64,000 bases of DNA from JBCFAY01 sp038562375 (GCA_038562375.1 JBCFAY010000013.1:31752-95751); one strand, 5' to 3'; counted from the first letter of the stretch, positions 23,414 through 35,594 are shown. Made by a program: numbers and translations. Notes: generated by a model from the sequence alone, not told the origin.

Positions 23414-24181
23414 ATGGAAACCAAGCTCAAGCTCTACGGGTTCAACAACCTGACAAAATCCCTAAGCTTTAATATCTTCGACGTCTGCTACGCCAAGAGC
23501 GCGCGGGAGCAGCTTGACTATATCGCCTATATCGACGAGCAGTACAACTCCGACCGCCTCACGGGCATACTCGAGCGCGTGACGGAGATGATCAGCGCGC
23601 AGGTCTTGAGCATCTCCAAGCAGGACTACGACCCGCAGGGCGCGAGCGTGACGTTTTTGATCGCGGAGGAGCCGATGTCGCGCCTTCGCACCCGGGGCGA
23701 TACGGTGGTCGCGCACCTGGACAAGAGCCACGTGACCGTGCACACCTACCCCGAATACCATCCCGAGACCTCGATCGCGACCTTCCGCGTGGACATCGAC
23801 GTGGCAACCTGCGGCGAGATCACGCCGCTCCGTACGCTCGACTTCCTGATCGGGAGCTTCGATTCGGATATCATCACCATGGACTACCGCGTGCGCGGCT
23901 TCACCAGGGACATGAACGGCCGCAAGGTGTTCAACGATCTGGACGTGACGTCGATCCAGCGCTTCATCGCCGCGCCCACGCTCGAACGCTACGACGCGGT
24001 CGACATCAACGTCTATCAGGCCAACCTCTTTCACACGCGGATGCTGCTCAAGGAGCTTGACCTGCAGAACTACCTGTTCAACCGGGACGTGCACGAGATC
24101 CCGCCGCGCGAGCGGCTCGAGATCACCTCCAACCTTCGGAAGGAGATGATCGATATCTTCTCCGGCACGAACGTCTACTAA
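23414..24181 (+). CDS. speD: S-adenosylmethionine decarboxylase proenzyme
   Basis: Decarboxylates SAM to provide the aminopropyl donor for spermidine synthesis. 255 residues, the longer E. coli-like class 1a SpeD rather than the short 120-residue type. Autocleavage at Lys-Ser in HLDKSHVTVHTYPEYHPE generates the pyruvoyl group. ATG at 23414 follows CGGAGG. It is first of six tightly spaced polyamine genes (gaps of 15-18 bp, or overlaps), and it sits just after the structured leader with its terminator, so its expression may be attenuated. Confidence 0.95.
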   Translation: METKLKLYGFNNLTKSLSFNIFDVCYAKSAREQLDYIAYIDEQYNSDRLTGILERVTEMISAQVLSISKQDYDPQGASVTFLIAEEPMSRLRTRGDTVVAHLDKSHVTVHTYPEYHPETSIATFRVDIDVATCGEITPLRTLDFLIGSFDSDIITMDYRVRGFTRDMNGRKVFNDLDVTSIQRFIAAPTLERYDAVDINVYQANLFHTRMLLKELDLQNYLFNRDVHEIPPRERLEITSNLRKEMIDIFSGTNVY

Positions 24182-24196
24182 AGGGGGGGACAAGCG

Positions 24197-25639
24197 ATGC
24201 TCGATCAGAACCGCGCGCCGCTTTTGGAGGCGCTCAACAGCTTTAAGGCCGCGCGCGTCGTTCCCTTCGATGTGCCCGGACACAAGCACGGCCGCGGCAA
24301 CCCCGAACTGACCGCGTTTCTCGGGCGCGCTTGCCTGGAGGCGGACGTAAACTCCATGAAGCCGCTCGACAACCTCTGCCATCCGGTGTCTGTGATCCGG
24401 GAGGCCGAGGAGCTCGCCGCCGAGGCGTTCGGCGCGGGAACCGCGTTTTTCATGGTCAACGGCACGACCTCGGCGGTGCAGAATATGATCCTGAGCGTCT
24501 GCAAGCGCGGCGATAAGATCATACTGCCCCGCAACGTCCACAGAAGCGCGATCAACGCCTTGGTGCTCTCGGGCGCGGTGCCGGTGTACGTCAACCCGCA
24601 GACGCACGGGCGGCTGTCGATTGCCCTGGGCATGTCGATGGAGGATGTGCGCGCGGCCATACGAAACAATCCCGACGCGAAGGCCGTGTTCGTCAACAAC
24701 CCGACGTATTACGGCGTATGCTCGGATTTAGCGGAGATCGTATCGCTCGCGCACTCCTATGGAATGGCCGCGCTCGTCGATGAGGCGCACGGCACGCACT
24801 TCTACTTCGGAGAGGGGATGCCGACAAATGCGATGGCCGCCGGTGCGGACATGGCGAGCGTGAGTATGCACAAGTCCGGCGGCTCGCTCACGCAGAGCTC
24901 GCTTTTGCTTACGGGTCCCGCAGTCAACGCCGGGCACGTAAGGCAGATCATCAACCTCACGCAGACCACGAGCGGCTCGTATCTTCTGCTCTCGAGCCTC
25001 GACATCTCGCGCAAGAACCTGGCGCTTAGGGGGCGGGAAATCTTTCGGAGGGTGAGCGCGCTCGCGCAATACGCGCGGGAGGAAATCGCCTGCATCGGCG
25101 ATTATTACGCGTATTCCCGCGAGATTCAAAACGGGGACTCGATTTTTGACTTCGATCCCACGAAGCTCAGCGTCAACACGCTCGAGACCGGCCTCGCGGG
25201 GATCGAGGTCTACGACATCCTGCGAGACGAGTACGACATCCAGATCGAGTTCGGCGACGCCGCGAACATCCTCGCCTACATTTCGGTGGGCGACCGGGAA
25301 CGGGATATCGAACGGCTGGTGAGCGCGCTCTCGGAGATCCGCCGCCGCTATAAGCGCGATAAGAGCGGCCTGATGCGGCTTGAGTACATCGACCCCGATG
25401 TCGTCTTGCCGCCGCAGGAGGCGTTCTACGCACAAAAAGTCGCCCTGCCGGTCGGGCAGACCGTAGGGCGCGTGTGCGCCGAGTGCGTGATGTGCTACCC
25501 GCCGGGAATTCCGATCCTCTCGCCCGGCGAGCGGGTGACAAAGGATATCGTCGACTATATCCGCTATATGAAGCAAAAAGGCGCGTCGCTCACGGGACCG
25601 GAGGATCTTTCGATCGAGCGCCTGAACGTCCTGGCCTGA
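24197..25639 (+). CDS. speA: Orn/Lys/Arg decarboxylase family, probably arginine decarboxylase
   Basis: 480 residues, fold type I PLP decarboxylase of the short (YaaO/SpeA) group lacking the N-terminal wing domain. PLP lysine in SVSMHKSGGSLTQSSLL, with the preceding DEAHGTHFYF. The N-terminus carries PFDVPGHKHGRGNPEL typical of the family. In Bacillus the equivalent enzyme makes agmatine from arginine. The ureohydrolase gene two positions downstream supports arginine as substrate, but lysine or ornithine is not excluded by sequence alone. Confidence 0.88.
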   Translation: MLDQNRAPLLEALNSFKAARVVPFDVPGHKHGRGNPELTAFLGRACLEADVNSMKPLDNLCHPVSVIREAEELAAEAFGAGTAFFMVNGTTSAVQNMILSVCKRGDKIILPRNVHRSAINALVLSGAVPVYVNPQTHGRLSIALGMSMEDVRAAIRNNPDAKAVFVNNPTYYGVCSDLAEIVSLAHSYGMAALVDEAHGTHFYFGEGMPTNAMAAGADMASVSMHKSGGSLTQSSLLLTGPAVNAGHVRQIINLTQTTSGSYLLLSSLDISRKNLALRGREIFRRVSALAQYAREEIACIGDYYAYSREIQNGDSIFDFDPTKLSVNTLETGLAGIEVYDILRDEYDIQIEFGDAANILAYISVGDRERDIERLVSALSEIRRRYKRDKSGLMRLEYIDPDVVLPPQEAFYAQKVALPVGQTVGRVCAECVMCYPPGIPILSPGERVTKDIVDYIRYMKQKGASLTGPEDLSIERLNVLA

Positions 25640-25657
25640 CCTGAAGGGAGGCAGAAC

Positions 25658-26536
25658 ATGAATCTCGTATTCACCGAAAAGCATACCAAGCACGTCGGCC
25701 TTTCGATCGACGTCGACCGCCAGATCGTGAGCCTGAAGAGCGATTTTCAGCGCATCGACGTGTTCGAGTCGTTCGAATTCGGGCGCATCCTGACGCTCGA
25801 CGGCTTTCTGATGCTCACCGAAAAGGACGAGTTCATCTACCATGAGATGATCGTGCATGTGCCGCTCGCGGTACATCCGGAGCCCCGGAACATACTCGTG
25901 ATCGGCGGCGGCGACGGAGGAGCGGTGCGCGAGCTCTGCCGCTACGATGCGGTAGAGCATATCGATCTTGTCGAGATCGACCGGGACGTGGTGGAGGTTT
26001 GCAAGGAATACCTGCCCGGCGTCGCGTGTTCGCTCACGGATCCGCGGGTCAAGATCCACTACGAGGACGGGCTGCGCTTCGTGCGCGGCTGCGCCGGAAT
26101 GTACGACGTCGTGATCGTCGATTCCACCGATCCGTTCGGGCCGGGAGAAGGCTTATTCACCAAGGAGTTTTACGGCAACTGCTACAAGGCGTTACGCGAG
26201 GACGGGATCCTCGTCAACCAGCACGAAAACCCGTTCTATCCCGACGACGCGTTTGCCGTGCGCCAGATCCACAAACGGATCGTGCGCAGCTTCCCGCTCA
26301 GCCGCCTCTATCAGGCGCACATCCCGACCTATCCGTCGGGGCACTGGCTGTTCGGGTTTTCGTCCAAGCGGTACCATCCGGTGCAGCACCTCGACGCGAA
26401 GCGCTGGAACGGCTACAAGCTCGCGACGCGCTATTACAACACCAACCTCCACCGGGCGGCGTTCGCGCTGCCCACCTATGTGGAGGACCTCATCAAGGAC
26501 GTGGAGGACGAAAATGCGGACCTTTCTAGGCTGTAA
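25658..26536 (+). CDS. speE: Polyamine aminopropyltransferase (spermidine synthase family)
   Basis: 292 residues. Transfers aminopropyl from decarboxylated SAM to a diamine. SAM-binding VIGGGDGGAVRELCRYDAVEHIDLVEID, the gatekeeping YHEMIVHVPL and catalytic Asp region VIVDSTDPFGPG are present. RBS GGGAGG. The acceptor could be putrescine or agmatine: the ureohydrolase directly downstream could act before (agmatine to putrescine) or after (aminopropylagmatine to spermidine) this step. The 3' end overlaps that gene by 23 bp. Confidence 0.95.
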   Translation: MNLVFTEKHTKHVGLSIDVDRQIVSLKSDFQRIDVFESFEFGRILTLDGFLMLTEKDEFIYHEMIVHVPLAVHPEPRNILVIGGGDGGAVRELCRYDAVEHIDLVEIDRDVVEVCKEYLPGVACSLTDPRVKIHYEDGLRFVRGCAGMYDVVIVDSTDPFGPGEGLFTKEFYGNCYKALREDGILVNQHENPFYPDDAFAVRQIHKRIVRSFPLSRLYQAHIPTYPSGHWLFGFSSKRYHPVQHLDAKRWNGYKLATRYYNTNLHRAAFALPTYVEDLIKDVEDENADLSRL

Positions 26537-27377
26537 CGCGGATTTTGAGAGCGCAAGCATCGTGCTCTTCGGCGCGCCGTTTGATTCGACCACGAGCTAC
26601 CGCCCCGGCGCGCGCTTCGCGCCCGATGCGATGCGCTCGAATTCCTTCGGGTTTGAAACCTACAGCCCGCGGCAAGGGGCCGATCTTTTGGACTGCTCCG
26701 TACAGGACGGGGACGATCTTGAGCTTTGCTTCGGGGACACGGCGGGAGCGCTCGCCGATATCGAGGCGTACGCGGCGGGGATATTGGGCGCCGGAAAGCT
26801 GCCGTTTCTGATCGGCGGCGAGCACCTCGTCTCGCTCGGCGCGATACGGGCGGCCGCAAAGAGGCATCCCGACCTGCATATCCTGCATTTTGACGCGCAC
26901 GCCGATCTTCGGGAGGAATATCTCGGCGCCGCGCTTTCCCACGCCGCGGTGATGAGGAGGGCGTGGGAACTCCTGGGCGATGGACGCATCCACCAGTTCG
27001 GCATCCGCTCGGGTACGCGTGAGGAGTTTGAGTGGGCGGGGGCGCATGTCGATATGTCCCCGTTTGATCTCAGCGGCCTTGATGAGACGCTTGAAAACCT
27101 TCGCGATTGCCCGGTGTACCTGACGGTTGATCTCGACGTGCTCGATCCGTCGGTATTCCCGGGTACCGGCACGCCGGAGCCCGGCGGCGTCGGGTATCTG
27201 GAGCTGGAGAGGGCGCTCCTTCGGGCGTGCAAGCTGAACATCGTCGGAGCGGACATGGTCGAGCTTAGCCCCGTGTACGATCAAAGCGGGGCGTCCACGG
27301 CCGTCGCCTGCAAGCTCTTAAGGGAACTCTTGATCGCGCTTAGCGCGGGCCGGGCGAAGCCGGCCGATCATCGATAA
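26514..27377 (+). CDS. speB: Ureohydrolase (agmatinase or aminopropylagmatine ureohydrolase)
   Basis: 287 residues, arginase/agmatinase fold. The manganese ligands are visible in GGEHLVS, HFDAHADLREEY and VDLDVLDPS; the substrate loop GTGTPEPGG is agmatinase-like. It removes urea from agmatine, or from N1-aminopropylagmatine if SpeE acts first. ATG at 26514 lies inside the speE 3' end, so translation is probably coupled. Earlier in-frame starts would overlap speE by more than 250 bp and are rejected. Confidence 0.92.
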   Translation: MRTFLGCNADFESASIVLFGAPFDSTTSYRPGARFAPDAMRSNSFGFETYSPRQGADLLDCSVQDGDDLELCFGDTAGALADIEAYAAGILGAGKLPFLIGGEHLVSLGAIRAAAKRHPDLHILHFDAHADLREEYLGAALSHAAVMRRAWELLGDGRIHQFGIRSGTREEFEWAGAHVDMSPFDLSGLDETLENLRDCPVYLTVDLDVLDPSVFPGTGTPEPGGVGYLELERALLRACKLNIVGADMVELSPVYDQSGASTAVACKLLRELLIALSAGRAKPADHR

Positions 27378-27393
27378 TGAGGAGGAACGAGTT

Positions 27394-29723
<2,330 letters not shown>

Positions 29724-29740
29724 GCGGGGTATGCCGGACA

Positions 29741-29769
29741 TTGCTCTTTTTATGAAAGCCTGATAAAAT
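29741..29769 (+). promoter_or_regulatory. Promoter of the RpiR regulator gene
   Basis: TTGCTC (29741-29746), 17-bp spacer, TAAAAT (29764-29769). Confidence 0.6.
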
Positions 29770-29815
29770 AAAACTGATTTTGCCGCGGGATGCGGGGCGA
29801 GGCGGAAAAGAGTCA

Positions 29816-30652
29816 ATGATTTTATCGCGCATCGACAGCAAGTATCCGGATATGACGCCCGGGCAGAAAACCATCGCCGATTATATCGCGGCACGGCTGC
29901 GCGAGGCAGCGTACATGAACGCCAAGGAACTTGCGTCAAAGACAGGCATGAGCGAATCGGGAGTCGTGCGCTTCGCGGCGTTCCTCGGCTACGCGGGCTT
30001 CAAGGAAATGCAAAAGGACATTCAGGCCGATGTCAAAGCCACCTGGTCGATCATGGAATCCTTTCAAAATGCGCTTGAGGCGGATCGGGAGAATGGCAGC
30101 GACAGCCGCCATATCTACAATCAGGCGATAAAGAACCTCAACGATACCGTTGCCGCCGTTTCGGAGGAGCTGTATGAACAGGCGATACGCCTGATCTTTG
30201 AAGCCGACAGGATCGGAGTGGTCGGCACCCGCGTCGCGGTCGCGCCGGCGCTGACGCTGCAGGTGCTCCTCAACCAACTCGTGCCCAACGTCCATCTTTT
30301 GATCCCGAACATGGACACCACCTTCGACATGCTGCGTACCTGGGGCGAGAAGGATCTTTTGATCGGGTTTTCGTTCATGCGTGCAAAAAATTTTTCATAT
30401 GATATCATTTCTTACGGCAAGGAAAGGGGCTGCCGGATTCTCTCCGTATGCGACAGCTACCGCAACTCGATCGCAGCGCTCGGGGACGTCGTGTTCCCCG
30501 TACAAAGCGAATCCGCATTCCTTTCCTTCGTACCCACCATGTATGTGATCGACACCCTTCTTTATAAGATCTCAAAGCGCATCGGGCAGGCCTATCCGGA
30601 GAACATGATGCAGATCGAAGATATCATCAATCGGTTCGTCAATCACAAATAA
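29816..30652 (+). CDS. RpiR/MurR family transcriptional regulator
   Basis: 278 residues. N-terminal HTH_6 domain (about 1-75, with KELASKTGMSESGVVRFAAFLGYAGFKEMQ), then a SIS domain (about 125-260, starting IFEADRIGVVGTRVA). SIS domains of this family bind phosphosugars or similar ligands. It is encoded directly before a BMP-type transporter and LarA-type gene set and is the likely controller of that set. ATG at 29816 is chosen for its spacing from GGCGGAAAAGAG. Confidence 0.9.
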   Translation: MILSRIDSKYPDMTPGQKTIADYIAARLREAAYMNAKELASKTGMSESGVVRFAAFLGYAGFKEMQKDIQADVKATWSIMESFQNALEADRENGSDSRHIYNQAIKNLNDTVAAVSEELYEQAIRLIFEADRIGVVGTRVAVAPALTLQVLLNQLVPNVHLLIPNMDTTFDMLRTWGEKDLLIGFSFMRAKNFSYDIISYGKERGCRILSVCDSYRNSIAALGDVVFPVQSESAFLSFVPTMYVIDTLLYKISKRIGQAYPENMMQIEDIINRFVNHK

Positions 30653-30701
30653 GCCGCTACGCAGGCGCAAAACAACGCAGAGGGGAAAAGTTGCCATTAT
30701 T

Positions 30702-30737
30702 TTGCAAATAAAATTGCAAATAATTTATATATTGCAA
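30702..30737 (+). promoter_or_regulatory. Three TTGCAA motifs, candidate operator upstream of the BMP transporter operon
   Basis: TTGCAA occurs at 30702-30707, 30714-30719 and 30732-30737. Each hexamer is its own reverse complement, and the last one is also the -35 box. The first two lie in the repeated context TTGCAAATAA. They are candidate sites for the adjacent RpiR regulator. Confidence 0.4.
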
Positions 30738-30760
30738 GAAATATTGACTAGAGATATAAT
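30732..30760 (+). promoter_or_regulatory. Promoter of the BMP transporter operon
   Basis: TTGCAA (30732-30737), 17-bp spacer, TATAAT (30755-30760). Confidence 0.75.
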
Positions 30761-30816
30761 AAGGGACAGATCAACATATCTCCATCCACAAATAAGTTCA
30801 TTTCAGGAGGGAAACA

Positions 30817-31872
30817 ATGAAAAAACAAAAATGGATCGTCTGGTTCCTGATCGTTGCGATGCTGCTGACTACCACAGCATGCGCCCCTGCGACGACAACC
30901 CCGTCGGATCAGCCCACGACGGCGCCCGAGGCGAGCGCTGCGCCGGAGCCGACCGAAGCGCCCAAGGCCGAGTATAAGGTAGCGGTATTGCTGCCGGGCT
31001 CCATCAATGACGGCGGCTGGTGCACGACCGGCTATGAGGCCGCAAAGGCTGCCGCAGAATCCATCGGCGCAGAATTCAGCTACACGGAAACCTCCTCTCA
31101 GCAGGACGCTATCGACGCCCTTACCGATTACGGCGACAGGGGCTTCACGGTCGTATACTGCCACAGCTATGATTATCAGGACGCCTGCGCGAGGGTTGCG
31201 GCGGACTATCCGAACACGCAGTTCATCACCTCGGGCGGCACTACGATGACCGACAACATCACCCCGATCTATGTCAAGTCAGAGCAGGCTTCCTACATGC
31301 TTGGCGTGCTGGCCGCGAAGATGACGACCACCAAGAAGGTCGGCGTCATCGGGAGCGAGGAGCTTCCCGCGATCACCAAGACGCTCAAGGGCTTTGCGCA
31401 GGGCGTGACCGATACCGATCCTTCGGTCGAGGTCGTAACGACCTACCTTGGAACCGGCACGGACGTGGGCAAGGGCCGCGAGGCGGCGCTCGCGCTGATC
31501 AACAACTCCTGCGATATGCTCTTCTGCAGCGCGAATGCAGCCGCGCAGGGCGTGTTCCAGGCTGTTGACGAAAGCAAGGACAAGGGCGTACTGGGCTTTG
31601 GAAGCTATGCGCGCATCACCCTTCAGTACCCGGAGAGCTTCGTTGCGGACATGGTTTCGCAGTATGAGCCGGTCTTTACGGAGATGGCGGGCAAGATCGT
31701 GGACGGCACGTTCGTTCCCGGCCAGCAGTATTTCGCCGACATCTTCAACGGCGGAGCCCAGGTTTTCTTCAATGAAAAGATGCCGATCAGCGCGGATGCC
31801 CAGGCCGCTTATGACAAAGCGTTGGAAGCGTTTAAGTCGGACAGCATTAAGATCGACATCGGCGAGTATTAA
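30817..31872 (+). CDS. BMP family ABC transporter substrate-binding lipoprotein
   Basis: 351 residues. Lipoprotein signal peptide with the lipidated Cys in LLTTTAC, then a Thr/Pro/Ala-rich linker, then a type 1 periplasmic-binding fold of the PnrA/BmpA family (KVAVLLPGSINDGGWCTTGYEAAK, EQASYMLGVLAAKMT, LFCSANAAAQGVFQAV). Known members bind purine nucleosides, but the family also includes other ligands. It is exported and tethered outside the membrane, feeding the two permeases encoded below. RBS AGGAGG. Confidence 0.92.
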   Translation: MKKQKWIVWFLIVAMLLTTTACAPATTTPSDQPTTAPEASAAPEPTEAPKAEYKVAVLLPGSINDGGWCTTGYEAAKAAAESIGAEFSYTETSSQQDAIDALTDYGDRGFTVVYCHSYDYQDACARVAADYPNTQFITSGGTTMTDNITPIYVKSEQASYMLGVLAAKMTTTKKVGVIGSEELPAITKTLKGFAQGVTDTDPSVEVVTTYLGTGTDVGKGREAALALINNSCDMLFCSANAAAQGVFQAVDESKDKGVLGFGSYARITLQYPESFVADMVSQYEPVFTEMAGKIVDGTFVPGQQYFADIFNGGAQVFFNEKMPISADAQAAYDKALEAFKSDSIKIDIGEY

Positions 31873-32005
31873 AAAGCCGGGGACGGCGCGCACAGTGTGC
31901 TGTGTCAAGGCAATTTAACGTATGAGAGTGGCCGCCGTGCACTTGGAAGGGATCTGCATGGCGGCCGTTTTCCACGGATTCTCGAGTGTATGAGGAGGGT
32001 GTTGC

Positions 32006-33553
32006 ATGTACGCACTGGAAATCAGGGGTTTTACAAAAGCCTTTGGTACGCTTGTTGCAAATAATGATATTTCGCTGACCCTCGAAAAGGGAGAGGTACT
32101 GGCCATACTCGGTGAGAACGGCGCCGGCAAGACTACGCTGATGCGCGGCATCTACGGGATGGAGGTTCCCGATAGCGGAGAGATGTATCTTTCGGGCGAA
32201 CGTGTCGTAATTCGATCGCCAAAGGATGCCATACGGCATGGGATCGGCATGGTGCACCAGCATTTTATGCTGATCAACAACTTCACCGTCGCCGAAAACC
32301 TCGTCCTGGGCATGACCGAGTATACCGGCCAACTGTTGGATCGAAAGGCGATCAACCGCAAGATCAGCGAGTTTTTTGCGCAATACCACTTTGACGTTCC
32401 GGCCGACGCGAAGGTCAGGGATCTTCCGGTAGGGCTGCAGCAGCGTGTGGAGATCATGAAGGTGCTCTTTCGCGGCGCACAGATACTGGTTTTGGACGAG
32501 CCGACCGCGGTGCTCACGCCGCAGGAGGCACAGGAGCTATTCCACATCATAAGGCGGCTTCAATCGGAAGGGAAATCCATCATCTTCATCAGCCATAAGC
32601 TCGACGAGGTCAAGGCGATCAGCCAGAAGATACTGGTGCTGCGCCTCGGGAAGGTGAGTGGCGTCGTGGATACGAGCGACGCGGACGAGAACCGCATGGC
32701 GCGTATGATGATTGGACGCGAGCTTCACACCGAGGAAAAACCGCAGCAGAGCGCCGATCTTATCCGGCGAAGGGTGTTGCAGGTGGAAAAGCTTGTGATA
32801 AAAAACGAAAAGACGATCGCTGTCAAGGGCATTGATTTTACGATATTCTCAAATGAGATTTTAGGCGTTGCGGGTGTGGACGGCAACGGTCAGAAGGAGC
32901 TTGCGGAGGGCATTACCGGCCTTCGCCGCTCGGAGTCGGGAAGCATCCTGCTCAACGGCAAGCAGATCGCAGGCAAAAGCGTCAAGGAGATCCGCCGCAG
33001 CAAGGTGGCGCACATCCCCGAGGACCGGCGCGCGACGGGCCTTGTGCTCGGCTTCAGCATTTCGGAAAATTGCATCCTGTCGCAGCATGACCGTGCGCCC
33101 TTTGCCAAAGGGATGCTCATCGACAAAAAGGCGATGCGGCGCTTTGCGAGGCAATGCATCCAAGACTACCGGATCATGGCCGCGTCCGAGGCCGAGACGG
33201 CGGCCTGCCTTTCGGGCGGAAACCAGCAGAAGGTGATCGTTGCAAGGGAGCTTGCCGGAGCCCCCGAACTGCTCGTCGCGATGAAACCGACCCGCGGGCT
33301 CGACGTAGGCGCGGTGGAATATATCCATTCCTGCCTTCTCGAGCAAAGGAACAAGGGCGCGGCGGTGCTGCTGATCTCGTCCGAGCTGGAGGAGCTTATG
33401 CAGCTTAGCGATAGGATCATGGTCCTGCACAACGGCGAGATTACGGGCACCGTCTATCCGGACCAGGTCACGGCGGAGGAGATCGGGCTGATGATGGCCG
33501 GGCAAAAGCGGCCTGAACCGGCACTGGTGCCCAAGCAGGGGGTGATCGCATGA
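32006..33553 (+). CDS. ABC transporter ATP-binding protein with two nucleotide-binding domains
   Basis: 515 residues, sugar/nucleoside type (RbsA/YufO-like). First domain: Walker A GENGAGKTTL, signature region LPVGLQQRVEI, Walker B LVLDEPTAVL. Second domain: degenerate Walker A GVDGNGQKEL and signature CLSGGNQQKVIVARE, as usual for this group; only the first site is expected to hydrolyse ATP fully. The stop overlaps the next gene's ATG. Confidence 0.95.
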   Translation: MYALEIRGFTKAFGTLVANNDISLTLEKGEVLAILGENGAGKTTLMRGIYGMEVPDSGEMYLSGERVVIRSPKDAIRHGIGMVHQHFMLINNFTVAENLVLGMTEYTGQLLDRKAINRKISEFFAQYHFDVPADAKVRDLPVGLQQRVEIMKVLFRGAQILVLDEPTAVLTPQEAQELFHIIRRLQSEGKSIIFISHKLDEVKAISQKILVLRLGKVSGVVDTSDADENRMARMMIGRELHTEEKPQQSADLIRRRVLQVEKLVIKNEKTIAVKGIDFTIFSNEILGVAGVDGNGQKELAEGITGLRRSESGSILLNGKQIAGKSVKEIRRSKVAHIPEDRRATGLVLGFSISENCILSQHDRAPFAKGMLIDKKAMRRFARQCIQDYRIMAASEAETAACLSGGNQQKVIVARELAGAPELLVAMKPTRGLDVGAVEYIHSCLLEQRNKGAAVLLISSELEELMQLSDRIMVLHNGEITGTVYPDQVTAEEIGLMMAGQKRPEPALVPKQGVIA

Positions 33554-34641
33554 AAAACGGGCTGCTCTGTTCACTCAAAAGCCAGCTTAAATCGATCCTT
33601 CTGATCGTCGTCGCGCTGATCTGTTCCTTCGCCGCGGCTGCTGTGGTGCTGCTCTTTGCGGGGTACGACCCCGCCGCGGCCTTTGAAAGCATCCTCGCGG
33701 GCGCACTCGGGAGCAAGACCGCGATCGCCCAGTCCTTCGCGAAGACCACGCCGCTGATGATCCTGGGCATCTCGGTGGCCATGGCGTTCAAGGGCTCATC
33801 CTTCAACATCGGCGCGGAAGGCCAATTCTATGCGGGCGCGCTCGGCGCCGCGCTCTGCGAAATGGCGCTGCATGATTCCGGGCTGCCCTCGGCGGCGATG
33901 ATCACGCTGTGCCTGCTTTCGGCGTTCCTTCTGGGCGCTGTTTGGGGGATGATCCCCGGCTATCTCAAGGCTGCGAGGGGCGCCTCGGAGGTCGTCACCA
34001 CGGTTATGCTCACCTCCGTGATGCTGCTTCTGGTCAGCTTCCTCGTGAGCCAGGGCGGCCCCATCGCGGAGCCGCGCGGGATCTATCCCGAAACGCAGGA
34101 GATCGTCGAGGCGGCGCGCCTTCCTTATATCTGGAACGGCACGCGGCTGCACCTCGGATTTGCGATCGCCCTCGCGGTGGTCGCCGCATCCTATTTCTTC
34201 CTTGAAAAGACCACGGGCGGCTACAAGATCAAGGCCACGGGACTCAATCCGAACGCGGCCGCCTACGGCGGCATCAGCGTGGGCCTGGTGACCATCTCCA
34301 CCATGATGTTGAGCGGCGCGATCGCAGGGCTTGCGGGCGGCGTGGAGGTCTTGGGCACATCCTGGAAGCTGTATGTCAACCTTTCCCCGGGATACGGCTA
34401 TAACGCGATCGCCGTGGCGCTGCTCGGAAGGCTCAGTCCCATCGGCATCGTGTTCAGCGCTTTGCTCTTCGGTATGCTCAATACGGGCTGCAATCAGATG
34501 GCGCGCAGCATCGGGATCCCCAATACCCTCGCCGCGGTAGTGCAGGCGCTGGTGCTGCTCTTTGTGGTCGGATTCTCGATGCTCGAAAATAAAACGTTCA
34601 GCCTGAATTTGAAAAAGAAGGGAGGAACCGTCCGTGAATAA
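33550..34641 (+). CDS. ABC transporter permease (YufP-like)
   Basis: 363 residues, about eight to ten membrane helices. Segments FNIGAEGQFYAGALGA, GGYKIKATGLNPNAAAYGGI and GLAGGVEVLGTSWKLY are typical of BPD_transp_2 permeases of nucleoside/BMP systems. It overlaps the ATPase gene before it (ATGA) and the second permease after it (8 bp). Confidence 0.93.
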   Translation: MKNGLLCSLKSQLKSILLIVVALICSFAAAAVVLLFAGYDPAAAFESILAGALGSKTAIAQSFAKTTPLMILGISVAMAFKGSSFNIGAEGQFYAGALGAALCEMALHDSGLPSAAMITLCLLSAFLLGAVWGMIPGYLKAARGASEVVTTVMLTSVMLLLVSFLVSQGGPIAEPRGIYPETQEIVEAARLPYIWNGTRLHLGFAIALAVVAASYFFLEKTTGGYKIKATGLNPNAAAYGGISVGLVTISTMMLSGAIAGLAGGVEVLGTSWKLYVNLSPGYGYNAIAVALLGRLSPIGIVFSALLFGMLNTGCNQMARSIGIPNTLAAVVQALVLLFVVGFSMLENKTFSLNLKKKGGTVRE

Positions 34642-35578
34642 CCTGTTGACCTGGGCCACGCTGCTTCCGCTCCTGCAGGCGACGATCCGGATGGCCGCCC
34701 CGTATACCTTCGCCGCCATCGGCGGCATCTATTCGGATAAGGCGGGGGTGAGCAGCATCGAGCTGGAAGGACTCCTGCTCATAGGCGCGTTCACCGGCTT
34801 CATTACGGTTTATTTTACCAACAGCCTGTTGCTTGGCGTGCTGGCCGCCGCCCTGGCGGGGATGCTGCTCTCGAGCATATACGCATATATGGTGGTACTC
34901 CTGGGCAGCAAGGCGGCTCTGATCGGTACGGCGATTATGCTTCTGGCGGGCGGCATCACGAGTTTTTATTACCGCAGCATCTTCGGTGTTTCCGTCGAAT
35001 ATCCGTCGATCGCATCGTTCGCGAACGTCCCGATTCCGCTGCTGAGCAGCATACCGATCGTCGGAGACATTTTCTTCCGTCAAAATCTGCTGGTATATCT
35101 TGGATACATCCTGGTCGCCGCCACATGGTTTTTCTTCTCCAAGACCGCATTGGGGCTTCAGTGCAGAGCGATGGGGGAAAACCCTTTCGCGGCGGATACG
35201 CTGGGCTTGCCCGTGCGCAAATACCGCTTTATCAACGTTCTTGTGACAGGGCTGATCGCGGGCATTTCGGGCGCGTACCTTTCGCTTGCGGCGTCGGGCA
35301 GCTTTGTGGAGAACATGTCCTCCGAGAAGGGCTACGCAGCGTTTGCGATCATCATCCTCGGGAACTACAGCCCGATCGGAGCGTTCCTCGGATGCCTTCT
35401 CTTTGGCTTTGCGGACGCGTTCCAGCTCAACCTTCAGGCGCTGGGCATCAACGTGCCCTATCAGTTCATGTTGATGCTGCCGTATCTGTTCACGCTGATC
35501 GTCATGTTCATTTCGGGCAGCGGCAACAAGCCGGAAGGGCACGGAAAATTTTTCAGGAAAGGGGCTCAGATCCTGTAA
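34634..35578 (+). CDS. ABC transporter permease (YufQ-like)
   Basis: 314 residues, second integral membrane subunit. Typical segments include GIYSDKAGVSSIELEGLLLIGAF, LGLQCRAMGENPFAADTLGL and GYAAFAIIILGNYSPIGAFLGCLLFGFADA. It pairs with the permease encoded just before it. Confidence 0.93.
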   Translation: MNNLLTWATLLPLLQATIRMAAPYTFAAIGGIYSDKAGVSSIELEGLLLIGAFTGFITVYFTNSLLLGVLAAALAGMLLSSIYAYMVVLLGSKAALIGTAIMLLAGGITSFYYRSIFGVSVEYPSIASFANVPIPLLSSIPIVGDIFFRQNLLVYLGYILVAATWFFFSKTALGLQCRAMGENPFAADTLGLPVRKYRFINVLVTGLIAGISGAYLSLAASGSFVENMSSEKGYAAFAIIILGNYSPIGAFLGCLLFGFADAFQLNLQALGINVPYQFMLMLPYLFTLIVMFISGSGNKPEGHGKFFRKGAQIL

Positions 35579-35594
35579 GGAGCGCGAAACAACT

